Assembly: GCA_947471745.1 (NCBI GenBank)
Contig: CANJKZ010000110.1
Span: forward strand, 806,001-870,000
Direction of reading: 5' to 3'
DNA: 64,000 nt
Source: Closterium sp. Naga37s-1
Lineage: Eukaryota > Streptophyta > Zygnematophyceae > Desmidiales > Closteriaceae
Shown one piece after another: positions 22,601 to 34,600 of this stretch. Below the pieces are notes generated by a model, which saw nothing but the letters and a program-made list of their open reading frames with translations, had not been told where the DNA came from and ran no database searches. The first letter of the stretch is position 1; every line of letters begins with the position of its first letter. Both the position numbers and the translations under genes were made by a program.

Positions 22601-25600
22601 TCAGTGGGCATGCCTCTCATCAGTGTGCATGCCTCTCATCAGTGGGCATGCCCCTCATCAGTGGGCATGCCTCTCATCAGTGGGCATGCCTCTCATCAGT
22701 GGGCATGCCTCTCATCAGTGAGCATGCCTCTCATCAGTGGGCATGCCTCTCATCAGTGGGCATGCCTCTCATCAGTGGGCATGCCTCTCATCAGTGGGCA
22801 TGCCTCTCATCAGTGGGCATGCCCCTCATCAGTGGGCATGCCTCTCATCAGTGGGCATGCCCCTCATCAGTGGGCATGCCTCTCATCAGAGGGCATGCCC
22901 CTCATCAGTGGTTATGCCTCTCATCAGTGGGCATGCCTCTCATCAGTGGGCATGCCTCTCATCAGTGGGCATGCCTCTCATCAGTGGGCATGCCCCTCAT
23001 CAGTGGGCATGCCTCTCATCAGTGAGCATGCCTCTCATCAGTGGGCATGCCTCTCATCAGTGAGCATGCCTCTCATCAGTGAGCATGCCTCTCATCAGTG
23101 AGCATGCCTCTCATCAGTGAGCATGCCTCTCATCAGTGGGCATGCCTCTCATCAGCGGGCATGCCTCTCATCAGCGGGCATGCCTCTCATCAGTGGGCAT
23201 GCCTCTCATCAGTGGGCATGCCTCTCATCAGTGGGCATGCCTCTCATCAGTGGGCATGCCTCTCATCAGTGGGCATGCCCCTCATCAGTGGGCATGCCCC
23301 TCATAAGTGGGCATGCCTCTCATCAGTGGGCATGCCTCTCATCAGTGGGCATGCCTCTCATCAGTGGGCATGCCTCTCATCAGTGGGCATGCCTCTCATC
23401 AGTGGGCATGCGTCTCATCAGCGGGCATGCCTCTCATCAGTGGGCATGCCTCTCATCAGTGGGCATGCCTCTCATCAGTGGGCATGCCTCTCATCAGTGT
23501 GCATGCCTCTCATCAGTGGGCATGCCCCTCATCAGTGGGCATGCCTCTCATCAGTGGGCATGCCTCTCATCAGTGGGCATGCCTCTCATCAGTGAGCATG
23601 CCTCTCATCAGTGGGCATGCCTCTCATCAGTGAGCATGCCTCTCATCAGTGGGCATGCCTCTCATCAGTGGGCATGCCTCTCATCAGTGAGCATGCCTCT
23701 CATCAGTGGGCATGCCTCTCATCAGTGGGCATGCCTCTCATCAGTGGGCATGCCTCTCATCAGTGGGCATGCCTCTCATCAGCGGGCATGCCTCTCATCA
23801 GTGGGCATGCCTCTCATCAGTGGGCATGCCTCTCATCAGGGGGCATGCCTCTCATCAGTGGGCATGCCTCTCATCAGGGGGCATGCCTCTCATCAGTGGG
23901 CATGCCTCTCATCAGTGGGCATGCCTCTCATCAGTGGGCATGCCTCTCATCAGTGGGCATGCCTCTCATCAGTGGGCATGCCTCTCATCAGTGGGCATGC
24001 CTCTCATCAGTGAGCATGCCTCTCATCAGTGGGCATGCCTCTCATCAGTGGGCATGCCTCTCATCAGTGAGCATGCCTCTCATCAGTGGGCATGCCTCTC
24101 ATCAGTGGGCATGCCTCTCATCAGTGGGCATGCCTCTCATCAGTGGGCATGCCTTTCATCAGTGAGCATGCCTCTCATCAGTGGGCATGCCTCTCATCAG
24201 TGGGCATGCCTCTCATCAGCGGGCATGCCTCTCATCAGTGGGCATGCCTCTCATCAGTGGGCATGCGTCTCATCAGCGGGCATGCCTCTCATCAGCGGGC
24301 ATGCCTCTCATCAGTGGGCATGCCTCTCATCAGTGGGCATGCCTCTCATCAGTGGGCATGCCTCTCATCAGTGGGCATGCCTCTCATCAGTGGGCATGCC
24401 CCTCATCAGTGGGCATGCCTCTCATCAGAGGGCATGCCCCTCATCAGTGGTTATGCCTCTCATCAGTGGGCATGCCTCTCATCAGTGGGCATGCCTCTCA
24501 TCAGTGGGCATGCCTCTCATCAGTGGGCATGCCCCTCATCAGTCTCATCAGTGGGCATGCCTCTCATCAGTGGGCATGCCTCTCATCAGTGGGCATGCCT
24601 CTCATCAGTGGGCATGCCTCTCATCAGTGGGCATGCCTCTCATCAGTGGGCATGCCTCTCATCAGCGGGCATGCCTCTCATCAGTGGGCATGCCTCTCAT
24701 CAGTGGGCATGCCTCTCATCAGCGGGCATGCCTCTCATCAGTGGGCATGCCTTTCATCAGTGGGCATGCCTCTCATCAGTGGGCATGCCTCTCATCAGTG
24801 GGCATGCCCCTCATCAGTGGGCATGCCCCTCATCAGTGGGCATGCCTCTCATCAGTGGGCATGCCTCTCATCAGTGGGCATGCCCCTCATCAGTGGGCAT
24901 GCCTCTCATCAGTGGGCATGCCTCTCATCAGTGGGCATGCCTCTCATCAGTGAGCATGCCTCTCATCAGTGGGCATGCCTCTCATCAGTGGGCATGCCTC
25001 TCATCAGCGGGCATGCCTCTCATCAGTGGGCATGCCTCTCATCAGTGGGCATGCCTCTCATCAGTGGGCATGCCTCTCATCAGTGGGCATGCCTCTCATC
25101 AGTGGGCATGCCTCTCATCAGTGGGCATGCCTCTCATCAGTGGGCATGCCTCTGCAGCTGCAGCGGAAATCTGCTCTGGCCGCCAGAAAGCTGCGGCTCA
25201 TGGTGGTCAACCCCCCCCTCACTGAAACGAGCATTCCCGCCATCACCAGTACATGACATGTCACTGAGTTGACTTAAACTTGTGTGTCAACCCCCCCCTC
25301 GAAATTCCCGCCATCACCAGTACATGACATGTGCGTGTGGTCTGCCTCGTGCTGTGATGAGGCACGTCACATGTTACTCTGTCGCATCACTCTCCTTCCC
25401 ATGTGTCACTCATTCGAGATACCCCTGCATGCCTGCACCCGTGATGCCCTTACTTACGTTCGCCATCAGATGAGCGGCTCTGCCTCATGCCCGGACGAGC
25501 TCATGCGGAGATGGTGCCAGGTCACTCGGATCACCAAGCTCGTGTTTTCCTGTCCGGTGTGCCGCTCCCTCTGTGTGTCAGTCACTCACCCTTTTGTACC

Positions 25601-28600
25601 CCTGCCCACCATCAGATGAGCGGCTCTGCCTCATGCCCGGACGTGCTCATGCGGCGATGGCACCAAGTCACGGGTCAGAGGCTGCTGGAGCGATACGGGA
25701 TGACAGAGGTGAGTGGGTGTGGGAAGATATGGGGTGGTTGAGATGAGGGGGTATGGGGACAGGATGACAGAGGTGAGGGGGTGTGGGGAGATCTGGGGTG
25801 ATTGAGGTGAGTCAGTTGGGGAGACATGGGGTGGTTGAGGTGAGCTGGCAGCGCAAGTGGGGCACCAAGTCACGGGGCAGAGGCTGCTGGAGCGATATGG
25901 GATGACAGAGGTGAGGGGGTGTGGGGTGACATGGGGTGGGGAAGATTATGGAATGAGTAACAGCAGTAAGTCACTGGGCAGAGGCTGCTGGAGCGATATG
26001 GGATGGCTGAGGTGAGGGGGTGTAGGGCAGCGCAATCCACAAGTGTGCATTGCGCAATCCACAAGTGTGCAGTGTGACAAGAGCTGTATGGATGGGAAAT
26101 TCACGACACCAGGTCACCAGGCACAGGCTTCTGAAGTGATACGGGTTGACAGAGGTGATACGGGTTGACAGAGGTGATACGGGTTGACAGAGGTGATACG
26201 GGTTGACAGAGGTGATACAGGTGAGGTGATACGGGTTGACAGAGGTGATACGGGTTGACAGAGGTGATACGGGTTGACAGAGGTGATACGGGTTGACAGA
26301 GGTGATACGGGTTGACAGAGGTGATACGGGTTGACAGAGGTGATACGGGTTGACAGAGGTGATACAGGTTGACAGGGGTGATACGGGTTGACAGAGGTGT
26401 TACGGGTTGACAGAGGTGATACGGGTTGACAGAGGTGATACGGGTTGACAGAGGTGATACGGGTTGACAGAGGTGATACGGGTTGACAGAGGTGAGTTAG
26501 CTGGGAGGGCTGTGAGTGTGGTGGGGAAGAGAATGGATGGATCATGGAAACACGACACCAGGTCACAGGGCAGAGGTTGCTGGAGCATATATTCCTCTGC
26601 TATTGTCTCCTTCCACTGGTGCCTTTCCCTCGATTTACTACCTCTCTTCTCCTATCCTCCCACTGCTCTGCACTGCTCCACACTGCTCTCCACCGCTCTC
26701 CAACCCGTTGTTCCATGCATGCAGTTCGGCATGGCCCTCACCAACCCGTTGCTGGGAGAAAAGAAATCCGGCTCAGTAGGCGTGCCACTCAGAGGGGTTA
26801 AGGTGAGTTTTTTAGTCTAGTAACTCACAGTCAAATGTGGTCAAGTGCGGTCAGTTGCGGTCAACTGAGGTCAGCTGCAGTCAGCCCTTTGCAGTCAGAA
26901 GGAATCAGGCTAAGTGGGCGTGCCACTCAGAGGGGTTATTGTGAGCGTATAGTTAACTGCGGTCAACTGTGGTCAACTGTGGTCAAAAGCGGTGAAATTC
27001 TGTCAACAGCAGTCAACCATCTGCTGTGGTCTGTGGTACCCCTCACGTCCCGTCTCTACCTCCCTTCGGATGAATGTAGATGACAAGCAGCTACTGCAGC
27101 TACGTGTTAAGATGTCTCGTTGCCCTTCCCTACCTCCCTCAGGTGAAACTAGCAGACACTGCAAAAGCCATGGAAAGCAACGCCAGCAGCAGCAGCAGCA
27201 GCAACAGACTGGCACCACAGGAGCCATGCTGGGTCACTTGTCTGCTCCAGGGGCGATGATCATGAGAGTACAAGAGAGAACTCAACTACTGATCTGTGGT
27301 ATCCCCCTCGCCTCCACCTCTACTCCTGTCCGCAGGTGAAACTAGCAGACACTGCAAAGGATCGGCACAGCAGCAGCAACAGCACTGGCACTGCACGAGC
27401 CATGCTGGGTCACTTGTCTGCTCCAGGGGCATTCAGCAGTAGCAGCAGCAGCAGCAGCAGTGGTGGTGGCAGCAGTGTTGACAGCAGCAGTGCCAGCAGC
27501 GGCAGTGGGACGTGGAGTGGGGGGTGGGGAGAGCTACTGGTGAAGAGCTCTGGCATGTTCCTGCGATACTGGAACCAACCCCAGGTAGGTTAAGTTGAAT
27601 GCATGGTGTGAGTGCTTGTAGTGGTGTGTTGAGTTGAGTAGCAGTGCCAGCAACAACATGTTAGAAGGAAATGCTGCCATGAGCAACAAAATGTTGGCGC
27701 TGGGATTCGAACTCGTGACCTTTCGACATATTCATGACAGTTTCTGCTAAGGCGCTGGTTATGGTGCACGTGAGTTTCAAACTGGAGACCTTTCGATTCA
27801 AGTGTCCCGAAAGTGTCTTGTTAGGACGGATTGGGGACAGATTGGGGACAGTTTGGCGAAATCGATCTCGGGTCGCGTTTGGTTTGAAACTCGGCAACGA
27901 AGTGTCGAAGTCAACGGAATTCGCACGGGAGTTACAGTCGGTGGTCGACGGAATTCTGGTCGCAGAAATTCTCGTCTACGGAATTCTAGTCAATGGAATT
28001 CACCCGGCGAAATTCTAGTCAATGGAATTCACCCGGCGAAATTCAAGGCTCGGAATTTCGCGTCGACGGAATTCAACGTGCGACCCGGGTCGACACTTTC
28101 TTGTGTGCTTTGTTTTTGTATTGCGTCCTATTATAAAACCAGAGAGCACAAACCAGAAATAAACTAGGTCATTATCACTGCTAAGTTTGTGTGTATCTCT
28201 GGTTATAGTGGACCGTTTCCTGCAATCTTTGGTGCGTTGGAATCGTGCTTCTGAACTCTATCAAACTGCTATAGTAGTGGAATTCTACATGGTATGAGAG
28301 CTGCGTTATCTGCGTCGATCCAACTAGTAGCTTGATCCCATCCTCCCGTTACTTAGTTCCTACGTTGGTGTGGCCGACGCTCGTTTTGACCGTGGATGGA
28401 GTGGTTAACGAACGCTGAGGGCCTGAATGCCCGTCAAGAGCTGGAGGCGCCCGTTCGTGAGCACCACCCTAACTTGCGTGATGAGGAGATCGACCTCATT
28501 GTGGACGGTCGTCTACTACGCATGGTTTGGGAGCGCACGGCGGAACAACCACCAGCGGGCGGCCAGCAAGGGGGAGCTGGTGGGGGAGGAGCTGAGCACG

Positions 28601-31600
28601 AGACTCCTGGTGCCGTGGGCATTAGCGGAGGAGCTACTGCACCTACCATCGACATGGGATTGATCGGGACGAGCTACGGTCAATTCAAGTTTGGAGTTGA
28701 GCACATCTCCATGACGCCGCTGCTGGAGGGAAGGCACGACCTTACCACGTGGGTCAGCGCCATCCGACCTCAGCTCCAGTGTGCTGATTTGTGGCAGTTT
28801 TGCAACGGGACAGCACCAAGCCCGGCCCCGAACAACCCTTTGCAACGAAGGGAGTACGCAAAGGGCCAAATGCTTGCATTCATGGTGCTGAACCGCTGTG
28901 TTTCTCCACCCATCCGAATGTCTATCTCTGGTTTCTCTCAGCATGAGAAAGTCGGGCAGCTAGTATGGGCATATATCTTCTTGTCTACTTATCAAGCTCG
29001 TGATGCCCTCCACGCTTCCCTACTTCAGACCCAGTTAGCCCAACTCAGGAAGGGAGATGATGAGACGGCGGAATCCTACTGCAATAGGGCCCGCACCATC
29101 CGAGCGGAGCTGCTGACCATCGGACAGGAGGTCCACATGGCCACGTTTACCGCTCACGTGCTAAAGGGCCTGCCACCGGAGTACGGATTTCTTCGCCGCA
29201 AGCTCGACATTTCCAGCCCTGACATGACAGTGGAACGCGTGTGCAGCGAGGTGTTGATGGAGGAGCAGACTCTCTCCATCGAACAAAGTTACAAGCAGAT
29301 TACCAGCGATACATCTTCTTTCTCGGGCGCTGTCAACACCATCGTGGCTACAACGGAGGTCAACGGGAAGGAAGGAAAAGGGGGAAGGGAGCAGACGGAC
29401 AAGAAGAAGGATGGCAAGTGGGAGAAGAAGCGAGGCCCCTTTAAGGGGTGCTACTACAACTGCAATGAGGAGGGGCACATGGCTGCCAAGTGCCCTCACA
29501 AGAAGAAGGATGCAACGCCCGCGGCAGCCGCGAACGTAGCTGAAGGAGACGGGAAACTCGTGGCGCTCACCGTCGCGTGTTCGGCTGCAAAGTTGCTGGC
29601 CGACGACAAAGACTTGTGCTTCCTTGACTCAGGATGCTCCCAACACATGACCGGCCGCAAGGAGTGGTTCACGGTGATCCGTGACCCATCTGCAACGAAA
29701 TCTGTCAAAGGGTTTGATGGTTCTATGCAAGAAGTTGCCGGTGTTGGCGAGGTTTTATTGGAGGGCACTAACGGTTTGCGTGTGACCCTACATGATGTCC
29801 TCTGTGCTAGGAATGAAGGCCAACTTGGTCTCCCCTGGGCAGCTCACGGACAAAGGAGCAAATCTGCAAACCGAAGAAGGTGTCACCCGCATCATCGCAT
29901 TGGGAGGACAAGCGGCTGTAACGGCACGCTACCGCCATCGTCTTCTTTGCCTTGACCTGAAACCGTGGCCAGCAAGCAATGGCACAACGGCTGCAGCGGC
30001 ATGCAACGGCACGGTGGCTGCATCGGCTTGCACCGGTACGATAGCTGGAGCGGCATGCAATGGGACGGTGGCTGCAAGGGCATGCAACGGCACGGCGGCT
30101 GCAGTGACATGCAATGGCATAACTAAGGCGGTTGCTGACGGAGCGGCCAGCCTCAAGACGTACACGGTGGGCTCCAAGGCAACGCCCAACCTGTGGCACG
30201 CTCGCCTTGGACACGTCCACTCGATGCAATGAAGCGGACAGCCACGAGCGGAAGCGTGTTAGGCATGGACCTGGAGAAAGGAGGTGAGGATATGCCGTAC
30301 ACCTCTTGCCATGAAGCCAAACTCACTCGCGAATCATTTCCGCTGCACGACGAGCGCAAGAAGCAAGTTCTTGGGCTGGTCCATACTGACGTGTGCGGTC
30401 CATTTCAGACCCCAACCATGGATTGAATCAGGTACTACATTCTATTCGTGGACCACTTCTCACGTTACACCTGGGGGAAGAAGTTGAAGCTGAAGAGCGA
30501 CGCGCTTGCTGCCTTCAAGGAATGGCTTCCCAAAGCTGAACGCCAAACCGGGATGACGCTGAAGGTGTTGCGGTCGGATCGGGGAGGGTAGTATATGTCG
30601 AATGAGTTTTTGTTGCTGCTGAAGCAACGAGGAATCTTGTGTCAACTTTCCTGCCCCTCGACCCCCCAGCAGAATAGTGTGGCTGAACGCCGCAACCGTA
30701 CGGTAACTGAGGGCATGCGTGTGATGTTGGGGCACATGGGGGTGAAAGCACACTTATGGCACTTCGCTTTCCAGCAATTCTTGTGGGTGGTAAACTGTGT
30801 GCACCAGTCCACCCTGCCCCATGGTGTGACCCCTCATTTGGTGGTGTTCAAAGTAAAGCCCGATGTGTCCGTGGTCCGTGTGTTTGGATGCATGGTGCAA
30901 TACCTCATTCCTGAGCATGAGTGTGAGGGGAAGCTTGCAAGCAAGACTCGTTGGGGCATGCACTTGGACATGAACATGGAAAGCAAGGGATGGCGTGTGG
31001 TGGATGTTGAGTCAAACTGCATGGTCATCACCCGGGATGCACGTTTTTATGAGGACATGTCACTTGAACGGTGGCAGAAGTGGCGTGCACGCGTGGGTGA
31101 CGGGAATGACCAGCCCACACCACCCTTTGCTTCAGTCCCATCTCTCTTTCCTGAGCCCCACGACCTCGAGCAGAATCTGTTGCCACCACGTACCGTCATC
31201 GTGGTCCCGGTACCGTCAGTGCAAGGGGGCGAGCAACCCCTTGATCGCTCGGTGGGCCCTTTGGGCAGCAAGGCACCTACTGCACCAACTCCTCTCGGTC
31301 CACCCTCCGTTGCTGATTCGGCGCCCGTGGGACTAGAGGATGATCCTCTGGAGATTGGCACCAGCATGACTGCTCACGAGGAAGAAGAAGAAAAAGTAGC
31401 AGTGGATGAGCAATCACCAATGGCCCATGAGCATGAGCCTTCATCTGCAGTTCCCCCCATCCAGCCCATTCCACCACCCCCACGTCGCTCCAGCAGGCCT
31501 AACAAGGGGGTGCCACCCGTACGGTTTCAACCATCAGCCATGACGGCCCAGGATGCGGACGATGAGGACAACCCGTACGACGTGGCGTACCTTGCTGAGG

Positions 31601-34600
31601 ACGATTGCGACACGGACAGCGATGACGAAGTGGAGTACCCGGACGAGGATGAGGAGGAGGAAGGCGCTTGGAGAGGTGTCATCCTCAACCTGGCAGCTGC
31701 GTTGACCGGACCTGAAGGCAAGGAATGGTGGGCTGCTATGAAGGAGGAGATGGAGAGCCTTGATGAGCAAGGCACTTGGACGTTGATTGACCTACCCGAA
31801 GGTCGCGAAACTGTTGGCGTCAAGTGGAGAAGAAGTTGCGGTCTGACAGTACCGTGGAGAAGTACAAGGCCAGGCTCGTGGCAAAGGGATTCAGCCAGCG
31901 CTTCGGCATCGACTACGACGACACCTATGCTCCGGATGGCAGCTATACCACCGTCCGTGTGCTCTTCTCAATTGCAGTAGCTATGGACCTGGATTTGCTG
32001 CAGCTTGATGTGAAGAATGCATTTCTTCATGGCTCCATCGATCATGAGATCTACATGCAGCAACCGCCCTACTTCACCGACGGTAGCAGCAAGGTGTGCC
32101 TCCTGCAGAAGAGTCTTTACAGGCTAAAGTAGAGTCCCCTTCTGTGGTACAAAAAGATGGACAAGATGCTCCTTGTGGAGGGGTACAAGAAGAGCCTTGT
32201 GGACCAGGCCCTATACTACAAGGATGGGGCAAGCAAGAAGCGCGTGTGGCTGCTAATCTATGTGGATGACCTGCCAGCGGCAAGTGAAGACAAGCAGCTG
32301 TTGCAGGACCTGAAAGAGTTGCTGGCCAAGGCGTTTCAGCTCCGTGAGGTGGAGCCAGTGGAGCGCTACCTAGGGCTGCAGATTGTGCGCAACCACCCCA
32401 ATAGGACAATCCTCCTGCACCAGAATGCATACGTGGCGAAGGTGCAGCAGCGATTCTTCAAGGGGGCGCCACCGAAGAAGTAGCCGATCACTCCTCTCTC
32501 CTCTGCCAGCTTTGCCAAGCAGGATGCCGGGTAGTTTGCCAACCGTACCATGACCCGGTCAATTCTCGGCATGGTGCAGTTTGTAGCCATCTCAACCCAA
32601 CCTGACCTCTCTTTTGCGTGCAGCCGCCTTGCAGCAGGTGCAAACCTCAAGTCGAATGCGCATTGGCATGAGCTCTTCCGCACACTCTCTTACTGGGCTG
32701 CCTCACCGGACATGGGGCTGCTGTTCAAGGGAGGACCAGAGAGTTTGACTCTCGTGGGGTATGCGGATGCAGATGATGCGGGCGACAAGGAGAACATGTC
32801 GTCCACGGGAGGCTGCCTCTTCAAGCTTGGCGGGGCTGCCGTCTCCTGGCAGGCCAAGAAGCTGCAGGGTGCGACCAAACTTTCATCCACTGAGAGCGAG
32901 CTTGTGGCTGCGGTGGAAGCGGGAAAAGAGGGGCGCACGCTAAGGTTCCTGATGTGGGAGTTTCAGCTTCTAAAGAAGGGTGTTCCCACCACCCTGTACG
33001 TCGACAACATGTCAGCGGTGCAGCTCAGCCTGGCGGGTGGGCTGCAGGGGCGCATGAAGCATGTGGACCGTCGCCACATGTGGCTGCAGGATATGGCGCG
33101 CATGAAGAAGTTGGAGCTGCAACACATCCCTACGACGGCGCAGCCCGCGGACTTCTTCACGAAGCGGCTCGACGAGGCAGCCTTCAACCAATGCTGTGTA
33201 GCAGCCGGGCTGGTGCAGCGTGCTCCTAACAGCAAGGGGGCGTGTTAGAAGGAAATGCTGCCATGAGCAACAAAATGTTGGCGCTGGGATTCGAACTCGT
33301 GACCTTTTGACATATTCATGACAGTTTCTGCTAAGGCGCTGGTTATGATGCACGCGAGTTTCGAACTGGAGACCTTTCGATTCAAGTGTCCCGAAAGTGT
33401 CTTGTAAGGACGGATTGGGGACAGTTTGGGGACAGATTGGGGACAGTTTTGCGAAATCGATCTCGGGTCGCGTTTGGTTTGAAACTCGGCAACGAAGTGT
33501 CGAAGTCAACGGAATTCGCACGGGAGTTACAGTCGGTGGTCGACGGAATTCTGGTCGCAGAAATTCTCGTCTACGGAATTCTAGTCAATGGAATTCGTCC
33601 GGCGAAATTCGAGGCTCGGAAATTCGCGTCGACGGAATTCAACGTGCGACCCGGGTCGACACTTTCTTGTGTGCTTTGTTTTTGTATTGCGTCCTAGTAT
33701 AAAACCAGAGAGCACAAACCAGAAACAAACTAGGTCATTATCACTGCTATGTTTGTGTGTATCGCTGGCTATAGTGGACCGTTTCCTGCAATCTTTGGTG
33801 CGTTGGAATCGTGCTTCTGAGCTCTATCAAGCTGGTATATTAGTGGAATTCTACACAGCAGTGCTGACAACTACAGCACATGCAGTGGGGGGTGGGGAGA
33901 GCTGATGATGAAGAGCGCTGGCATGTTCCTGCGATACTGGAACCGACTCCAGGTAGGTTGAATGCATGCAGTGTTGTTAGAACAGACCCAATATGTGTTG
34001 TTGATTGCACATGGAAGGCAGTAGCAGCGCGTGGGCTGGGGGGTGGGGAGAGCTACTGGTGAAGAGCCCTGGCATGTTCCTGCGATACTGGAACCAACCC
34101 AATGTGTGTTGAGTGCATGGTGTGAATGGTGAGTGTAGTATCACTCATTTCCTCTCATTCCATCTCATTACCGCTCATTGCCTCTCATTCCCCCTCATTG
34201 CCTCTCATTCCCTCCCATTCCCTCCCATTCCCTCTCATTGCCTCTCATTCCCTCCCATTCCCTCTAGTTCCCTCTCACTGCCCCCACCCTCCCAGGAAAC
34301 AACAGAGGCGTTTGAATCCACAGGGGTGGTTCCGCATTGGTGCTCGTCCCCCCCCCTTTCCGTCACCCTTCTCGCTTCCATTCCGGCTCATTCCCGCTCA
34401 TTCCCGCTCATTGCCTCTCATTGCCTCTCATTACCTCTAAACGCCTTCCACTGCTCAGGAAACAGCAGAGGCGTTCAACCCACAGGGGTGGTTCCGGACG
34501 GGCGATATTGCATCGGTGGATAGTCATGGGTACTGGCAGATCCACGGCAGTGAGTGTTGTTTCGCCATGTGTGCTGTATGTATGTGTACCGTACGTATGT

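Larger units (their letters stand above)
27659..33855 (+). mobile_element. Copia element D in synthetase intron 9 (6.2 kb)
   Basis: LTRs at 27659-28289 (631 bp) and 33243-33855 (613 bp) start TGTTAGAAGG and end GGAATTCTACA. They differ by scattered substitutions and by copy-number changes of two short internal repeats, so the element is not very recent. The primer site TGGTATGAGAGC follows the left LTR at 28290. Flanks CAACA (27654-27658) and CAGCA (33856-33860) look like a 5-bp target duplication with one change. It lies in sense orientation in the host intron, between the complete exon 9 and its downstream copies. Order gag, protease, integrase, RT, RNase H is Ty1/copia. Confidence 0.92.

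Noticed and set aside
11246..25152. Giant repetitive open frames (up to 772 codons) as protein genes
   Set aside because: They exist in all three sense frames with the same period because 19 is not divisible by three, and they lie in an intron of a gene with intact flanking exons.
11246..25152. CRISPR array
   Set aside because: Units are head-to-tail with no unique spacers, in an intron-containing eukaryotic gene.
11246..25152. GGGCATGCCT as p53-type half-sites in tandem
   Set aside because: The match to RRRCWWGYYY is real, but the plant lineage has no p53 and the unit is explained by exon 6 sequence.
25470..25525. Upstream exon copies as mutually exclusive alternative exons
   Set aside because: They lack their own 5' splice sites and break off mid-exon, so they cannot substitute for the complete exon.
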